Source of the DNA: Alphaproteobacteria bacterium
Lineage (GTDB): Bacteria; Pseudomonadota; Alphaproteobacteria; Rhizobiales; Rhizobiaceae
Direction: 5' to 3'
Length of the DNA: 56,206 nucleotides
NCBI GenBank assembly: GCA_024280375.1
Contig: JAJRQF010000034.1
Span: 1-56,206, forward strand
Positions 37,732 through 46,248 of the stretch are shown piece after piece (the stretch's first letter is position 1; each line of letters starts with the position of its first letter). The translations under genes and the position numbers were made by a program. The notes under the pieces are model-generated. The model was not told the origin of the DNA, searched no databases, and was given only the letters and a program-made list of their open reading frames with translations.

Positions 37732-37757
37732 ATTTCAATCGATTAAATAATTGAAAT
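37732..37757. promoter_or_regulatory. Inverted repeat ATTTCAAT...ATTGAAAT upstream of pckA
   Basis: Perfect 8-bp arms with a 10-bp AT-rich spacer lie 141 bp before the pckA start. It could be an operator, but the region is AT-rich and no factor can be named. Confidence 0.3.
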
Positions 37758-37897
37758 GACTAAGAAATTACGTTTTTTTGCTTGTAATGATTTGAGTTTT
37801 AGGCCCATAGATTAACCAGTACCCTTGGGGCAAATGGATTGTCCTAAACACACCGCAAACTCAACACAAATATCCAATCTGGTAAAAGGTAGGCACC

Positions 37898-39517
37898 GTG
37901 AAACAATCAGGCACCTGGAATAAAGCATTTGATTTAGAAAAAAGCGGCCTTGTCGGTTTGGGCGATCAGAGCATAATTCACTGGAATTACGACGAAATGC
38001 TGCTTCAGAAAACATCGCTGACACGCAGTGAAGGTGTTGAAACCAATAAAGGTGCCTTGCTGGTAACCACCGGTCAGCACACCGGCCGCTCGGCGACTGA
38101 CAAGTATATTGTGCGCGATGAAAATACCGAAAATACCATTTGGTGGGATAATAACAAATCCATCTCCGCCGATCAGTTTGATCTGTTGCATCAGGACTTT
38201 CTTGTACACGCTAAAAACCGGGAACTGTTTGTGCAGGATCTGTATGGCGGTGCTGATCCGGAATTTCGCATCAAGGTAAGGGTGATTACCGAGTTTGCAT
38301 GGCATTCTCAATTTATCCGTCATTTATTGCGCCGCCCTGAAATTTCCGAATTGGCCGAATTTGTACCGGAGTTCACTATAATTGACCTGCCAAGCTTTAA
38401 AGCAAACCCCGAGCGCCATGGCTGCAAATCTGAAACCATCATTGCCGGTGATCTGACCAAGGGCATCGTTCTGATTGGCAACACAGAATATGCAGGCGAA
38501 ATTAAAAAGTCGGTATTTGGTGCCTTGAATTACTTCCTGCCCGAACGTGGGGTTATGCCGATGCATTGTTCGGCAAATGTTGGTTCTAACGATGATGCGG
38601 CATTGTTTTTTGGCCTTTCCGGCACCGGCAAAACCACCCTTTCTTCCGATGCCAGCCGCACCCTAATTGGTGATGACGAGCATGGCTGGTCTGAAAATGG
38701 AATATTCAATTTCGAAGGTGGTTGTTACGCCAAGACCATTCGTCTTTCTGCGGAAGCTGAGCCAGAAATTTTTGCGGCAACCCAAACCCGTGGTGCAGTG
38801 CTTGAAAATGTTATTCTGGATGAAAATGGTCAACCGGATTTTGATGATGGCTCATTGACTGAAAATGCTCGTGTCGCCTATCCGATCCATTTTATTCCAA
38901 ATGCCTCTGATACGGGCATGTCCTGCAATCCAAAAAACATCATCATGCTAACGGCCGATGCATCGGGTATTCTGCCGCCAATTTCCCGTATGACCCCGGC
39001 TCAGGCCATGTATCATTTCCTTTCCGGCTATACGGCAAAAGTTGCAGGCACCGAAAAAGGTGTTGTGGGTACACAGGCAACATTCTCCACCTGTTTTGGG
39101 GCACCGTTTATGCCACGTCATCCATCTGTCTATGGCAATTTGCTGAAAGACAAGATCGCCAAACATGGTGCAACCTGCTGGCTGGTTAATACCGGCTGGA
39201 CCGGCGGCGCCTATGGAACCGGTTCGCGCATGCCAATCAAGGCGACCCGCGCATTGTTGAACGCAGCCCTTGATGGCAGCCTGAACGATGCCGAAATGCG
39301 CACCGATCCAAATTTTGGCTTTGAAGTGCCGGTTTCTGTTGCAGGTGTTGATGATGCCTTGCTCGATCCGCGTGAAACCTGGGCCGACAAGCAGGCCTAT
39401 GATGCGGAAGCGCAGTCTTTGGTTGCCAAGTTTATCGAGAATTTCGAAAAGTTTGAAAGCCATGTGGATGGCGTGGTTTTAAGTGCGGCACCACAAATTA
39501 GAATTGCAGCTGAGTAA
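37898..39517 (+). CDS. pckA: Phosphoenolpyruvate carboxykinase (ATP)
   Basis: PckA converts oxaloacetate to PEP, the first step of gluconeogenesis. The 539-residue enzyme has [17 protein letters not shown], the kinase-1a P-loop [16 protein letters not shown], the metal/ATP region [26 protein letters not shown], and [15 protein letters not shown]. The start is GTG. The preceding chvI/chvG genes are the usual neighbours in Rhizobiales, where ChvI influences pckA expression in some species. A strong terminator follows. Confidence 0.97.
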   Translation: MKQSGTWNKAFDLEKSGLVGLGDQSIIHWNYDEMLLQKTSLTRSEGVETNKGALLVTTGQHTGRSATDKYIVRDENTENTIWWDNNKSISADQFDLLHQDFLVHAKNRELFVQDLYGGADPEFRIKVRVITEFAWHSQFIRHLLRRPEISELAEFVPEFTIIDLPSFKANPERHGCKSETIIAGDLTKGIVLIGNTEYAGEIKKSVFGALNYFLPERGVMPMHCSANVGSNDDAALFFGLSGTGKTTLSSDASRTLIGDDEHGWSENGIFNFEGGCYAKTIRLSAEAEPEIFAATQTRGAVLENVILDENGQPDFDDGSLTENARVAYPIHFIPNASDTGMSCNPKNIIMLTADASGILPPISRMTPAQAMYHFLSGYTAKVAGTEKGVVGTQATFSTCFGAPFMPRHPSVYGNLLKDKIAKHGATCWLVNTGWTGGAYGTGSRMPIKATRALLNAALDGSLNDAEMRTDPNFGFEVPVSVAGVDDALLDPRETWADKQAYDAEAQSLVAKFIENFEKFESHVDGVVLSAAPQIRIAAE

Positions 39518-39544
39518 GCATTCATTCAAGAATTACCGAAAAAG

Positions 39545-39573
39545 GCCTGTCATCAATCTGACAGGCTTTTTTT
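39545..39573. terminator. Intrinsic terminator after pckA
   Basis: GCCTGTCA pairs with TGACAGGC across TCAATC, followed by seven T residues. An A-run on the left side means it can also serve the convergent MoxR gene. Confidence 0.88.
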
Positions 39574-39594
39574 GTTTTGAAGAATAAAAATTAA

Positions 39595-40443
39595 CTACCG
39601 CCGTGCCATGAAGGCAAGCCGTTCAAACAGATGCACATCCTGTTCGTTCTTTAACAGTGCCCCATGCAGTTTTGGTAGCGCATTGACGGATTTTTCCCGC
39701 AGGGTTGCCGGGTCCACATCGTCGGATACAAGCAGCTTTATCCAGTCCAGCGCTTCTGATGTGGACGGTTTTTTGCGCAGGCCCGGGGTCTCGCGAATTT
39801 CATAAAATTGAGTAAGCGCCTCGCGCACAAGGTTCTTTTTGATGTCGGGAAAGTGCACATCGACGATTTGCTCCAGAACATCGGCTTCCGGAAAGGCGAT
39901 ATAGTGGAAAAAACAGCGACGCAAAAAAGCATCCGGCAGTTCTTTTTCATTATTTGAGGTGATAATTACAATCGGGCGATGCCGCGCCTTGATGGTTTCA
40001 TCGGTCTCATAGACAAAGAACTCCATTTTATCGAGTTCCTGCAAAAGGTCGTTTGGAAACTCAATATCAGCCTTGTCGATTTCATCAATCAACAACACAA
40101 TTTTTTCGCCAGCCTCAAAGGCCTCCCATAATTTGCCTTTTTTAATGTAGTTTTTAATATCATGAACGCGTTTTTCACCAAGCTGTGAATCACGCAATCT
40201 TGAAACCGCATCATATTCATAAAGCCCCTGTTGCGCTTTGGTGGTTGATTTGATGTGCCATTCCATCAATTTCAGTCCCAATGATTGCGCAACCTGAATG
40301 GCAAGCTCGGTCTTGCCGGTGCCGGGTTCGCCTTTAATCAGCAATGGCCGCTCCAGCGCAATCGCCGCATTTACCGCGATTTTAAGGTCATCAGCCGCGA
40401 TATAGGTGCTTGTTCCGGTAAACTTGTTCAACTGTTCGCTCAT
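39595..40443 (-). CDS. MoxR-family AAA+ ATPase
   Basis: MoxR ATPases act as chaperones that insert cofactors or activate VWA-domain partners. The Walker A LIKGEPGTGKTELAIQVAQ and Walker B IVLLIDEIDKADIEFPNDLLQEL motifs are clear, followed by sensor 1 IVIITSNNEKELPDAFLRRCFF. In Rhizobiales this gene is usually followed by a VWA (CoxE-like) gene. Here it ends against the pckA terminator, so the partner is elsewhere or absent. Confidence 0.92.
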   Translation of the reverse strand: MSEQLNKFTGTSTYIAADDLKIAVNAAIALERPLLIKGEPGTGKTELAIQVAQSLGLKLMEWHIKSTTKAQQGLYEYDAVSRLRDSQLGEKRVHDIKNYIKKGKLWEAFEAGEKIVLLIDEIDKADIEFPNDLLQELDKMEFFVYETDETIKARHRPIVIITSNNEKELPDAFLRRCFFHYIAFPEADVLEQIVDVHFPDIKKNLVREALTQFYEIRETPGLRKKPSTSEALDWIKLLVSDDVDPATLREKSVNALPKLHGALLKNEQDVHLFERLAFMARR

Positions 40444-40792
40444 AGATTTGCTCGGCCCTTATGGTTTTAGCGAGGATAAGTTGGGCAACATAAGAGCTTC
40501 ATTGGGCAAGCGCAATGCGGTGCTGGGTAAATCGATTTAAATCATGAATTCTGCAACTTGCACGGGGTTGGATAACCTCACGGCCCAGGGCATTGCTCAA
40601 CAAATCTCACCTTTTATTGACAGATCTGTCCTTGTTTACGCCATTAATGATACCAATCTTGAGGGTGAGGACAATCAATGTCCAACAAGTGTGGAGCAAA
40701 CAAATGCAAACTGAAACCATGTTTTAGGCGCATTAATCGGGACCGGTTAAACGGCAATTCCCTGATGCGTTTAAGAGCAAAAGGAGGTTGTT
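40444..40792. other. 349-bp intergenic region between the MoxR gene and a small secreted-protein gene
   Basis: No convincing gene is present. The only notable signal is TTGACA at 40617-40622 overlapped by the perfect palindrome GACAGATCTGTC (40619-40630), which could be a -35 element with an operator for the gene at 40793. The best -10 candidate (CATTAAT near 40642) is weak. Confidence 0.4.
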
Positions 40793-41119
40793 ATGACCAT
40801 CTCAAAATTAAAAACTCTTACTGTTGCAGCAATTTTTGCTGTTGGCACATTATTTGCCTTATCGGGTGGCTCTTATGCCCAGGGCCTGCAATGCGGCAAT
40901 CGTGCAAAAATGGTGAAAACACTCGATAAGCGCTTTAAGGAAGCCCGCTTTGCCATGGGCCTCGCCTCTAACATCAATTTGTTTGAGGTATTTATTTCCA
41001 AAAAGGGTACATGGACCATTCTTTCCACCCGCGCCAACGGTGTGGCCTGCATTGTTGCCGCCGGAAAATCATGGGTCAACATGCCAGCAAAACTTTCAGG
41101 TGATGCGGTGACGTTTTAG
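40793..41119 (+). CDS. Small secreted protein, conserved in Hyphomicrobiales
   Basis: The 108-residue product has a clear Sec signal peptide (SKLKTLTVAAIFAVGTLFALSGGSYAQ, cleavage near residue 30). A mature domain of about 78 residues follows: LQCGNRAKMVKTLDKRFKEARFAMGLASN...WTILSTRANGVACIVAAGKSW. Two cysteines (in LQCGNR and VACIVA) could form a disulphide. AAGGAGG lies seven bases before the ATG, among the strongest ribosome-binding sites here. I recognise the pattern as a widespread uncharacterised periplasmic protein. No function is known. Confidence 0.82.
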   Translation: MTISKLKTLTVAAIFAVGTLFALSGGSYAQGLQCGNRAKMVKTLDKRFKEARFAMGLASNINLFEVFISKKGTWTILSTRANGVACIVAAGKSWVNMPAKLSGDAVTF

Positions 41120-41133
41120 GAGTGAATAGACTT

Positions 41134-41297
41134 CTAAGTGGCTTTCCAGCTCGCCGTAACACTCCAACTGAGCCGCTAGGCGAAGCGCTTTTAGTGATCG
41201 CGCGTTGACCCCGGACTTGATCCGGAGGAAGCGCAAGATCACGATAATAAAGCGCCCCTGCGGAGCCGCGGCAAAGCCGTTGGCGTGAGCGCCCATT
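41134..41297. repeat. Composite palindromic intergenic element
   Basis: It includes TAGGCGAAGCGC (41177-41188; also at 4609-4620 in copy A of the hairpin repeat), the palindrome CCGGACTTGATCCGG (41211-41225; core also at 20052-20064) and a terminal GGCGTGAGCGCCC. It fills the gap between the small secreted protein and the convergent Lrp-domain gene, and looks like a mosaic of the short repeats seen elsewhere in the window. Confidence 0.55.
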
Positions 41298-41533
41298 CAG
41301 AATACATGATGCGTGATGATGGTGTTGGTCTCGCGAATGCCTGAAACTTTCTGGAACATATCGGACATATAGCGGCCAATATCTTCATCCTGATCAAGGT
41401 AAAACTTGACCAGTAAATCATATTCACCGGCGATTGAATAAATTTCCGAAGCAATTTCAAGTTCGGCGATCTTGTCCGCAACCTCATAGGTTTTGCCAAG
41501 TTCGGTTTTGATCATCAGAAAAAATGGTCTCAT
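41297..41533 (-). CDS. Stand-alone Lrp/AsnC ligand-binding (RAM) domain protein
   Basis: The 78-residue product starts MRPFFLMIKTELGKTYEVADKIAELEIASEIYSIAGEYDLLVKFYLDQDEDIG, the RAM fold of Lrp/AsnC regulators without a helix-turn-helix. Such proteins bind amino acids or modulate partner regulators. The ATG at 41533 is chosen because homology begins there. The upstream extension (41626) is Arg-rich and unlike the family. It is 110 bp downstream of gcdH on the same strand, so read-through co-expression is possible. Confidence 0.85.
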   Translation of the reverse strand: MRPFFLMIKTELGKTYEVADKIAELEIASEIYSIAGEYDLLVKFYLDQDEDIGRYMSDMFQKVSGIRETNTIITHHVF

Positions 41534-41643
41534 TATCTCGCTCACGACTGTTGGGGCTTTGCCCCTGTCTGCGCGGGCGCGCCACATTAGATGGCGGCTC
41601 GCAATTTGCTCGCTATATTGCACCAACGAGTTTAAATATCAAA

Positions 41644-42849
41644 TCAAGCAAATGCCTGAATGCCGGTTTGGGAACGACCCAAAATCAGCGCATGCACATC
41701 ATGGGTGCCCTCATAGGTATTGACCGCCTCAAGGTTCATCATATGGCGGATAACCCCATATTCGTCTGACACCCCGTTACCGCCATGCATATCGCGGGAA
41801 ACCCGGGCAATATCCAGCGCCTTGCCGCAATTATTACGCTTCATCAGTGAGATCAATTCGGCCGGGGCATTTTGCTCATCAATCAACCGGCCCAGCCGCA
41901 AGGCACCTTGCAGGCCAAGCGAAATCTCGGTTTGCATATCGGCAAGTTTTTTCTGAATAAGCTGCGTTGCAGCCAGTGGCCTGCCAAATTGCTTGCGTTC
42001 CAGCGTATAGTTGCGTGCCGCAAACCAGCAAAATTCTGCCGCACCCATTGCACCCCATGCAATGCCAAAACGTGCCCGGTTGAGGCAGCCAAATGGTCCG
42101 GCCAGCCCTTGCGCATGCGGCAACAGGTTTTCATCCGGCACAAAGACTTCGTCCATCTGGATCATGCCGGTAATTGAAGCGCGCAGCGAGAATTTGCCTT
42201 CGATTTTGGGCGTTTCCAGCCCCTTCATGCCGCGTTCCAGAATAAACCCTTTGATCTTATTATCGTGCTCATCAGATTTGGCCCAGATAATCAGCACATC
42301 GGCGATGGGTGAATTGGTAATCCAGTTTTTAGCGCCTGAAATCAGATAACCCCCGTCGACTTTTTTGGCGTGCGTTACCATCGAGCCGGGGTCGGAGCCA
42401 TGGTCCGGTTCGGTTAGGCCAAAACAGCCAACCCATTCGCCACTTGCAAGTTTAGGCAGGAATTTCATGCGTTGCTCTTCTGAACCATAGGCGTGAATTG
42501 GGTGCATCACCAGCGAGGATTGCACCGACATGGCAGAGCGATAGCCGGAATCCACCCGCTCCACTTCGCGCGCAATTAATCCGTAACTCACATAATTGAC
42601 ATCGGCACCGCCATATTCTTCGCCAATGGTTGAGCCCAGCAGGCCAAGTTCACCCATTTCGCTCATGATCTCGCGGTCGAATTTCTCATGCCGGTTGGCT
42701 TCCAGTACCCGCGTTGCCAGTTTTTCATCTGCGTAGGCACGCGCACTGTCGCGCACCATGCGTTCTTCTTCGCTCAACTGATCATCAAGCAAAAATGGAT
42801 CTTCCCAATTAAAGGGTGCCGGTTTGGCGCGGGCCTGTTCAGGCGTCAT
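41644..42849 (-). CDS. gcdH: Glutaryl-CoA dehydrogenase
   Basis: GcdH oxidises and decarboxylates glutaryl-CoA to crotonyl-CoA, the shared end of lysine, tryptophan and some aromatic-acid routes. The acyl-CoA dehydrogenase motifs are [15 protein letters not shown] and [11 protein letters not shown]. The catalytic Glu sits in [16 protein letters not shown], a sequence typical of GcdH rather than other family members, as is the opening [20 protein letters not shown]. The ATG at 42849 has GGAG upstream (401 residues). It diverges from the SDR-led aryl-CoA operon, so placement with that pathway is probably functional. Confidence 0.93.
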   Translation of the reverse strand: MTPEQARAKPAPFNWEDPFLLDDQLSEEERMVRDSARAYADEKLATRVLEANRHEKFDREIMSEMGELGLLGSTIGEEYGGADVNYVSYGLIAREVERVDSGYRSAMSVQSSLVMHPIHAYGSEEQRMKFLPKLASGEWVGCFGLTEPDHGSDPGSMVTHAKKVDGGYLISGAKNWITNSPIADVLIIWAKSDEHDNKIKGFILERGMKGLETPKIEGKFSLRASITGMIQMDEVFVPDENLLPHAQGLAGPFGCLNRARFGIAWGAMGAAEFCWFAARNYTLERKQFGRPLAATQLIQKKLADMQTEISLGLQGALRLGRLIDEQNAPAELISLMKRNNCGKALDIARVSRDMHGGNGVSDEYGVIRHMMNLEAVNTYEGTHDVHALILGRSQTGIQAFA

Positions 42850-42912
42850 GTAAATTCTCCAGAAGGGGTTGGCATTTGGTGAGACTGTACGACCAGTTGG
42901 GAAATTGGAAAA

Positions 42913-42929
42913 GCAAAAACTTGTTTTGC
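42913..42929. promoter_or_regulatory. Inverted repeat GCAAAA-ACTTG-TTTTGC in the gcdH/SDR gap
   Basis: A perfect 6-bp inverted repeat about 64 bp upstream of the gcdH ATG. It is a candidate operator for the MarR protein encoded two genes along (43790-44260). Confidence 0.35.
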
Positions 42930-42950
42930 ATTTATAGATAAGCACATTTT

Positions 42951-42981
42951 ATTTCAAACATAAAATATTCATACTTGAAAT
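42951..42981. promoter_or_regulatory. Inverted repeat ATTTCAA...TTGAAAT in the gcdH/SDR gap
   Basis: Perfect 7-bp arms lie 17 bp apart, about 50 bp before the SDR ATG. It is a candidate operator or overlaps the SDR promoter. The region is AT-rich, so the match could be chance. Confidence 0.3.
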
Positions 42982-43028
42982 TACTCCTTGTTGGTGGCAC
43001 TCTTATATCAAATGTAGGAGTGGATTTT

Positions 43029-43790
43029 ATGACTGATTTAAGCGGCAAGCATGCATTGATCACCGGCGGAGGCACCGGAATTGGTGCGGCAATCGCGCTT
43101 GTGCTGGCGAATGCCGGTTCAAAGGTAACCGTTACCGGGCGGCGCATTGAACCACTTGAAGAAATCGCGGCCCAATCAGACAATATTAGACCCGCGAGCC
43201 TCGATGTGGCCGATGAGGTTGCCACGGCAAAAATATTTGCTGAGGCCAAAGAGGCATTCGGGCCAATTTCGATTGTGGTTGCCAATGCCGGCATTGCCGA
43301 AACCTTGCCAATCATAAAGTCTGATCTGGCATTTTGGCGCCGCACCATGTCGACCAATCTCGATGGTGCTTTTTTGACCATGCAGGCGGGTCTGCCGGAT
43401 ATGCTGGAAAATGGCTGGGGCCGAATTATTGCCGTATCTTCAATTGCCGGCCAAAAAGGCCTGGCCCGCGGCACCGCCTATTGTGCCTCCAAACACGGGC
43501 TTATCGGTCTCACACGGGCGATGTCAGCTGAATTTATCGGCAAAGGCATTACGGTCAATGCGCTTTGCCCGGGTTATGTGCGCACCCCGATTGTTGATCG
43601 TGGTGTTACCAACATCATGGAAAAAACCGGACTTGATGCTGAAAAGGCATTGAAAGCCATGGTTGATGCCAACCCCATTGGCCGTCTGATCGAACCGGAA
43701 GAAGTGGCCGCCGCTGCCCTTTATCTCTGTGGTCCGGGGTCAGAAGCTTATAATGGTCAAACCCTGCAGCTTGCCGGTGGGGATGTTTGA
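43029..43790 (+). CDS. SDR-family 3-hydroxyacyl-CoA-type dehydrogenase
   Basis: The 253-residue short-chain dehydrogenase has the NAD(P) motif ALITGGGTGIGAAIALVLANAG, VANAGIAE, catalytic Ser in AVSSIAGQKG, YCASKHG with catalytic Tyr and Lys, and LCPGYVRTPIVD. Relatives in acyl-CoA clusters oxidise cyclic or aliphatic 3-hydroxyacyl-CoAs (BadH is one example). The ATG at 43029 has AGGAG upstream; the 18-codon extension is rejected. It heads the operon, and its stop overlaps the marR ATG (TGATG). Confidence 0.88.
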   Translation: MTDLSGKHALITGGGTGIGAAIALVLANAGSKVTVTGRRIEPLEEIAAQSDNIRPASLDVADEVATAKIFAEAKEAFGPISIVVANAGIAETLPIIKSDLAFWRRTMSTNLDGAFLTMQAGLPDMLENGWGRIIAVSSIAGQKGLARGTAYCASKHGLIGLTRAMSAEFIGKGITVNALCPGYVRTPIVDRGVTNIMEKTGLDAEKALKAMVDANPIGRLIEPEEVAAAALYLCGPGSEAYNGQTLQLAGGDV

Positions 43791-44260
43791 TGGCGCAGGC
43801 GGCTCAAAAAACTGCGTCTGATATTGCAAGCAAAGCCCGGCTACGCCTGTGGCTGCGGCTGCTGCAATCAACCCGTAAGATTGAGAGCGAACTGCGCGAT
43901 CGTTTGCGCCGTCAATTTAGCGTAACCCTACCGCGATTTGATGTACTGGCCGCCCTTTATCGCAAGAGTGATGGCATGTTGATGTCGGAATTGTCCCGCT
44001 ATCTGATGGTTTCAAACGGTAATGTCACAGGCATTATCGACCGTCTGGTGTTCGATGGATTAGTGGTGCGGGCCCAGCGCAAGGGCGATCGGCGTACCTC
44101 TATTGTAAGGCTGACTATCAAGGGCGTTACAGAGTTTGAACGCATGGCCGAGGCGCATGAGGCCTGGGTCAGCGAATTACTGTCTGAGTTTTCACCAAAA
44201 GATGCGCAAAATTTGAGCGCCATGCTGGATGGCATTCAATTCGGGGAAAAATCGCGATGA
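43790..44260 (+). CDS. MarR-family regulator of the aryl-CoA operon
   Basis: The 156-residue protein carries a winged helix: [63 protein letters not shown]. MarR proteins beside CoA-ligase clusters usually sense the acyl- or aryl-CoA (for example BadR). The gene lies between the SDR and crotonase genes with overlaps at both ends (TGATG and ATGA), so it is produced with its own pathway. Candidate operators are in the gcdH/SDR gap. Confidence 0.9.
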   Translation: MAQAAQKTASDIASKARLRLWLRLLQSTRKIESELRDRLRRQFSVTLPRFDVLAALYRKSDGMLMSELSRYLMVSNGNVTGIIDRLVFDGLVVRAQRKGDRRTSIVRLTIKGVTEFERMAEAHEAWVSELLSEFSPKDAQNLSAMLDGIQFGEKSR

Positions 44261-45069
44261 GCAAAATGGCAAATTTGAAGCCGAAAAACTTCAATTGGCG
44301 CATGCAAGGTTCAGTTGCCGTCATCACACTATCGCGGCCAGAGCGCAAAAATCCGCTGACCTTTGAAAGTTATGCAGAACTGCGCGATACTTTTCGCGAT
44401 CTTATCTACGCTGAAGACGTGGATGTGGTGGTTTTTGCTTCCAACGGCGGTAATTTTTGTTCCGGTGGCGATGTGCATGAAATTATCGGCCCACTGGTCA
44501 AAATGGACATGAAAGAACTGCTGGCATTCACCCGCATGACCGGAGATTTCGTCAAGGCGATGATTAATTGCGGTAAGCCGGTAATTTCAGCCGTTGATGG
44601 TATTTGCGTCGGGGCCGGGGCAATTATCGCCATGGCATCGGATATTCGTTTTGCTACGCCCGAGGCAAGAACAGCCTTCCTGTTCACAAAAGTCGGGCTT
44701 GCCGGTTGCGATATGGGCGCATGTGCGATGTTGCCGCGTATTATCGGCCAGGGTCGCGCGGCAGAGCTGCTCTATTCCGGGCGCACCATGTCGGCGATTG
44801 AGGGTGAGCGCTGGGGCTTCTATAATCGCCTGATTGAAGCGGACGCATTGCTGGAAGATGCACTGGAATTTGCCCAAAAGCTCGCCAAAGGCCCAACCTT
44901 TGCCCACGGCATTACCAAAACTCAATTAAATGCAGAATGGTCTATGGGGCTGGAGCAGGCGATAGAGGCTGAAGCGCAGGCCCAGGCTATTTGTATGCAG
45001 ACGAGAGATTTCGAACGGGCCTATCATGCCTTTGTTGCCAAAAAGACCCCGGTTTTTGAGGGCGATTGA
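44257..45069 (+). CDS. Crotonase-family protein lacking the usual catalytic glutamates
   Basis: The fold is enoyl-CoA hydratase/isomerase: [36 protein letters not shown] (first oxyanion strand) and [50 protein letters not shown]. Aligned by eye with rat hydratase, Glu144 corresponds to Ile123 and Glu164 to Lys145, while an Asp (D152) stands in GCDMGA. It is thus unlikely to be a plain hydratase and may be an isomerase, hydrolase or ring-opening enzyme. Its start overlaps marR (ATGA), and the acyl-CoA dehydrogenase follows by 3 bp. Confidence 0.88.
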   Translation: MSKMANLKPKNFNWRMQGSVAVITLSRPERKNPLTFESYAELRDTFRDLIYAEDVDVVVFASNGGNFCSGGDVHEIIGPLVKMDMKELLAFTRMTGDFVKAMINCGKPVISAVDGICVGAGAIIAMASDIRFATPEARTAFLFTKVGLAGCDMGACAMLPRIIGQGRAAELLYSGRTMSAIEGERWGFYNRLIEADALLEDALEFAQKLAKGPTFAHGITKTQLNAEWSMGLEQAIEAEAQAQAICMQTRDFERAYHAFVAKKTPVFEGD

Positions 45070-45072
45070 TCC

Positions 45073-46218
45073 ATGGATAAGAGCTTTCTGAACTGGCCGT
45101 TTTTAGACGAAAAGCACAAAACTCTCTCAAGTCAGCTAGAGCAATGGTGCGAGAAAAACTTGCCGGTTGATCACCACAATGTCGATCAGGCCTGCCGGGA
45201 TCTGGTGGTCGCTCTTGGCAAGGGTGGCTGGTTAAATCACACATCAATTGACCCGGAAAGCGATGATGGCCGTCTGGATGTGCGCTCGATCTGCCTCATT
45301 CGTGAAACTCTTGCCCGCCATGATGGCCTGGCTGATTTTGCCTTTGCAATGCAGGGGCTTGGCACCGGCGCAATTTCGCTGTTTGGTAGCGATGAGCAAC
45401 GCCAATGGCTGGAAAAAACCCGGCAAGGCATAGCACTTTCGGCCTTTGCCTTAACCGAGCCCGGCTCCGGCTCCGACGTGGCCAATATGACCACAAATGC
45501 GCGCCAATCCGGCAGTGATTATATCTTAAATGGTGAAAAAACCTGGATTTCAAATGGCGGGATAGCCGATTTCTATTGTGTCTTTGCCCGGACCGGCAGC
45601 GCTGATGATGGCGCGCGCGGAATTTCGGCCTTTTTACTGCCTGCCGACGCACCGGGTCTGGAAGTGGTCGAGCGGTTGGAGGCGATTGCCCCGCACCCTC
45701 TGGCTCACTTGAGGTTCAATGATATTCGCCTGCCCCAATCTGCAATGATTGGCCAGCCGGGTGAGGGCTTTAAAATTGCCATGTCGGTGCTGGATATTTT
45801 TAGATCGAGCGTTGGCGCAGCGGCCCTTGGCTTTGCTCGCCGTGCGCTGGATGAAACCATTAACCGCGCCAAATCGCGCCAACTGTTTGGTGCGCCGCTG
45901 GCTGAATTACAAATGGTGCAGGGCCATATCGCTGACATGGCGCTGGATGTGGATGCGGCCGCCCTGCTGGTTTACCGCGCCGCATGGACCAAGGATATGG
46001 GCGCTCCCCGCGTTACCAGAGAGGCTGCAATGGCGAAGCTTTTTGCCACCGATCACGCCCAGGATGTGATCGACAAGGCCGTGCAAATTCACGGCGGTGA
46101 CGGTGTGCGCAAGGGTCATATTATCGAAAGCCTTTACCGGGAAATCCGCGCCCTGCGCATTTATGAAGGTGCTTCAGACGTTCAGCGCATTATAATTGCC
46201 CGCCAGATAATGGCTTAG
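45073..46218 (+). CDS. Acyl-CoA dehydrogenase
   Basis: This 381-residue FAD-dependent dehydrogenase has SAFALTEPGSGSDVANMTT, KTWISNGGIADFYCVFAR, RQLFGAPLAELQMVQGHIADM and VQIHGGDGVRKGHIIESLYREIRALRIYEGASDVQR. The Glu of YEGA is the expected base. Position between the crotonase and the aryl-CoA ligase suggests it oxidises a cyclic or ring-opened CoA ester of the same pathway. The substrate cannot be fixed by sequence. Confidence 0.92.
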   Translation: MDKSFLNWPFLDEKHKTLSSQLEQWCEKNLPVDHHNVDQACRDLVVALGKGGWLNHTSIDPESDDGRLDVRSICLIRETLARHDGLADFAFAMQGLGTGAISLFGSDEQRQWLEKTRQGIALSAFALTEPGSGSDVANMTTNARQSGSDYILNGEKTWISNGGIADFYCVFARTGSADDGARGISAFLLPADAPGLEVVERLEAIAPHPLAHLRFNDIRLPQSAMIGQPGEGFKIAMSVLDIFRSSVGAAALGFARRALDETINRAKSRQLFGAPLAELQMVQGHIADMALDVDAAALLVYRAAWTKDMGAPRVTREAAMAKLFATDHAQDVIDKAVQIHGGDGVRKGHIIESLYREIRALRIYEGASDVQRIIIARQIMA

Positions 46219-46248
46219 AACAGACAATGGCATAGGTGGAGAACAGAC

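Noticed and set aside
40678-40929. 83-codon frame ahead of the small secreted protein
   Set aside because: It overlaps the well-supported gene at 40793 in another frame, has an odd Cys/Lys composition and lacks a good ribosome-binding site.
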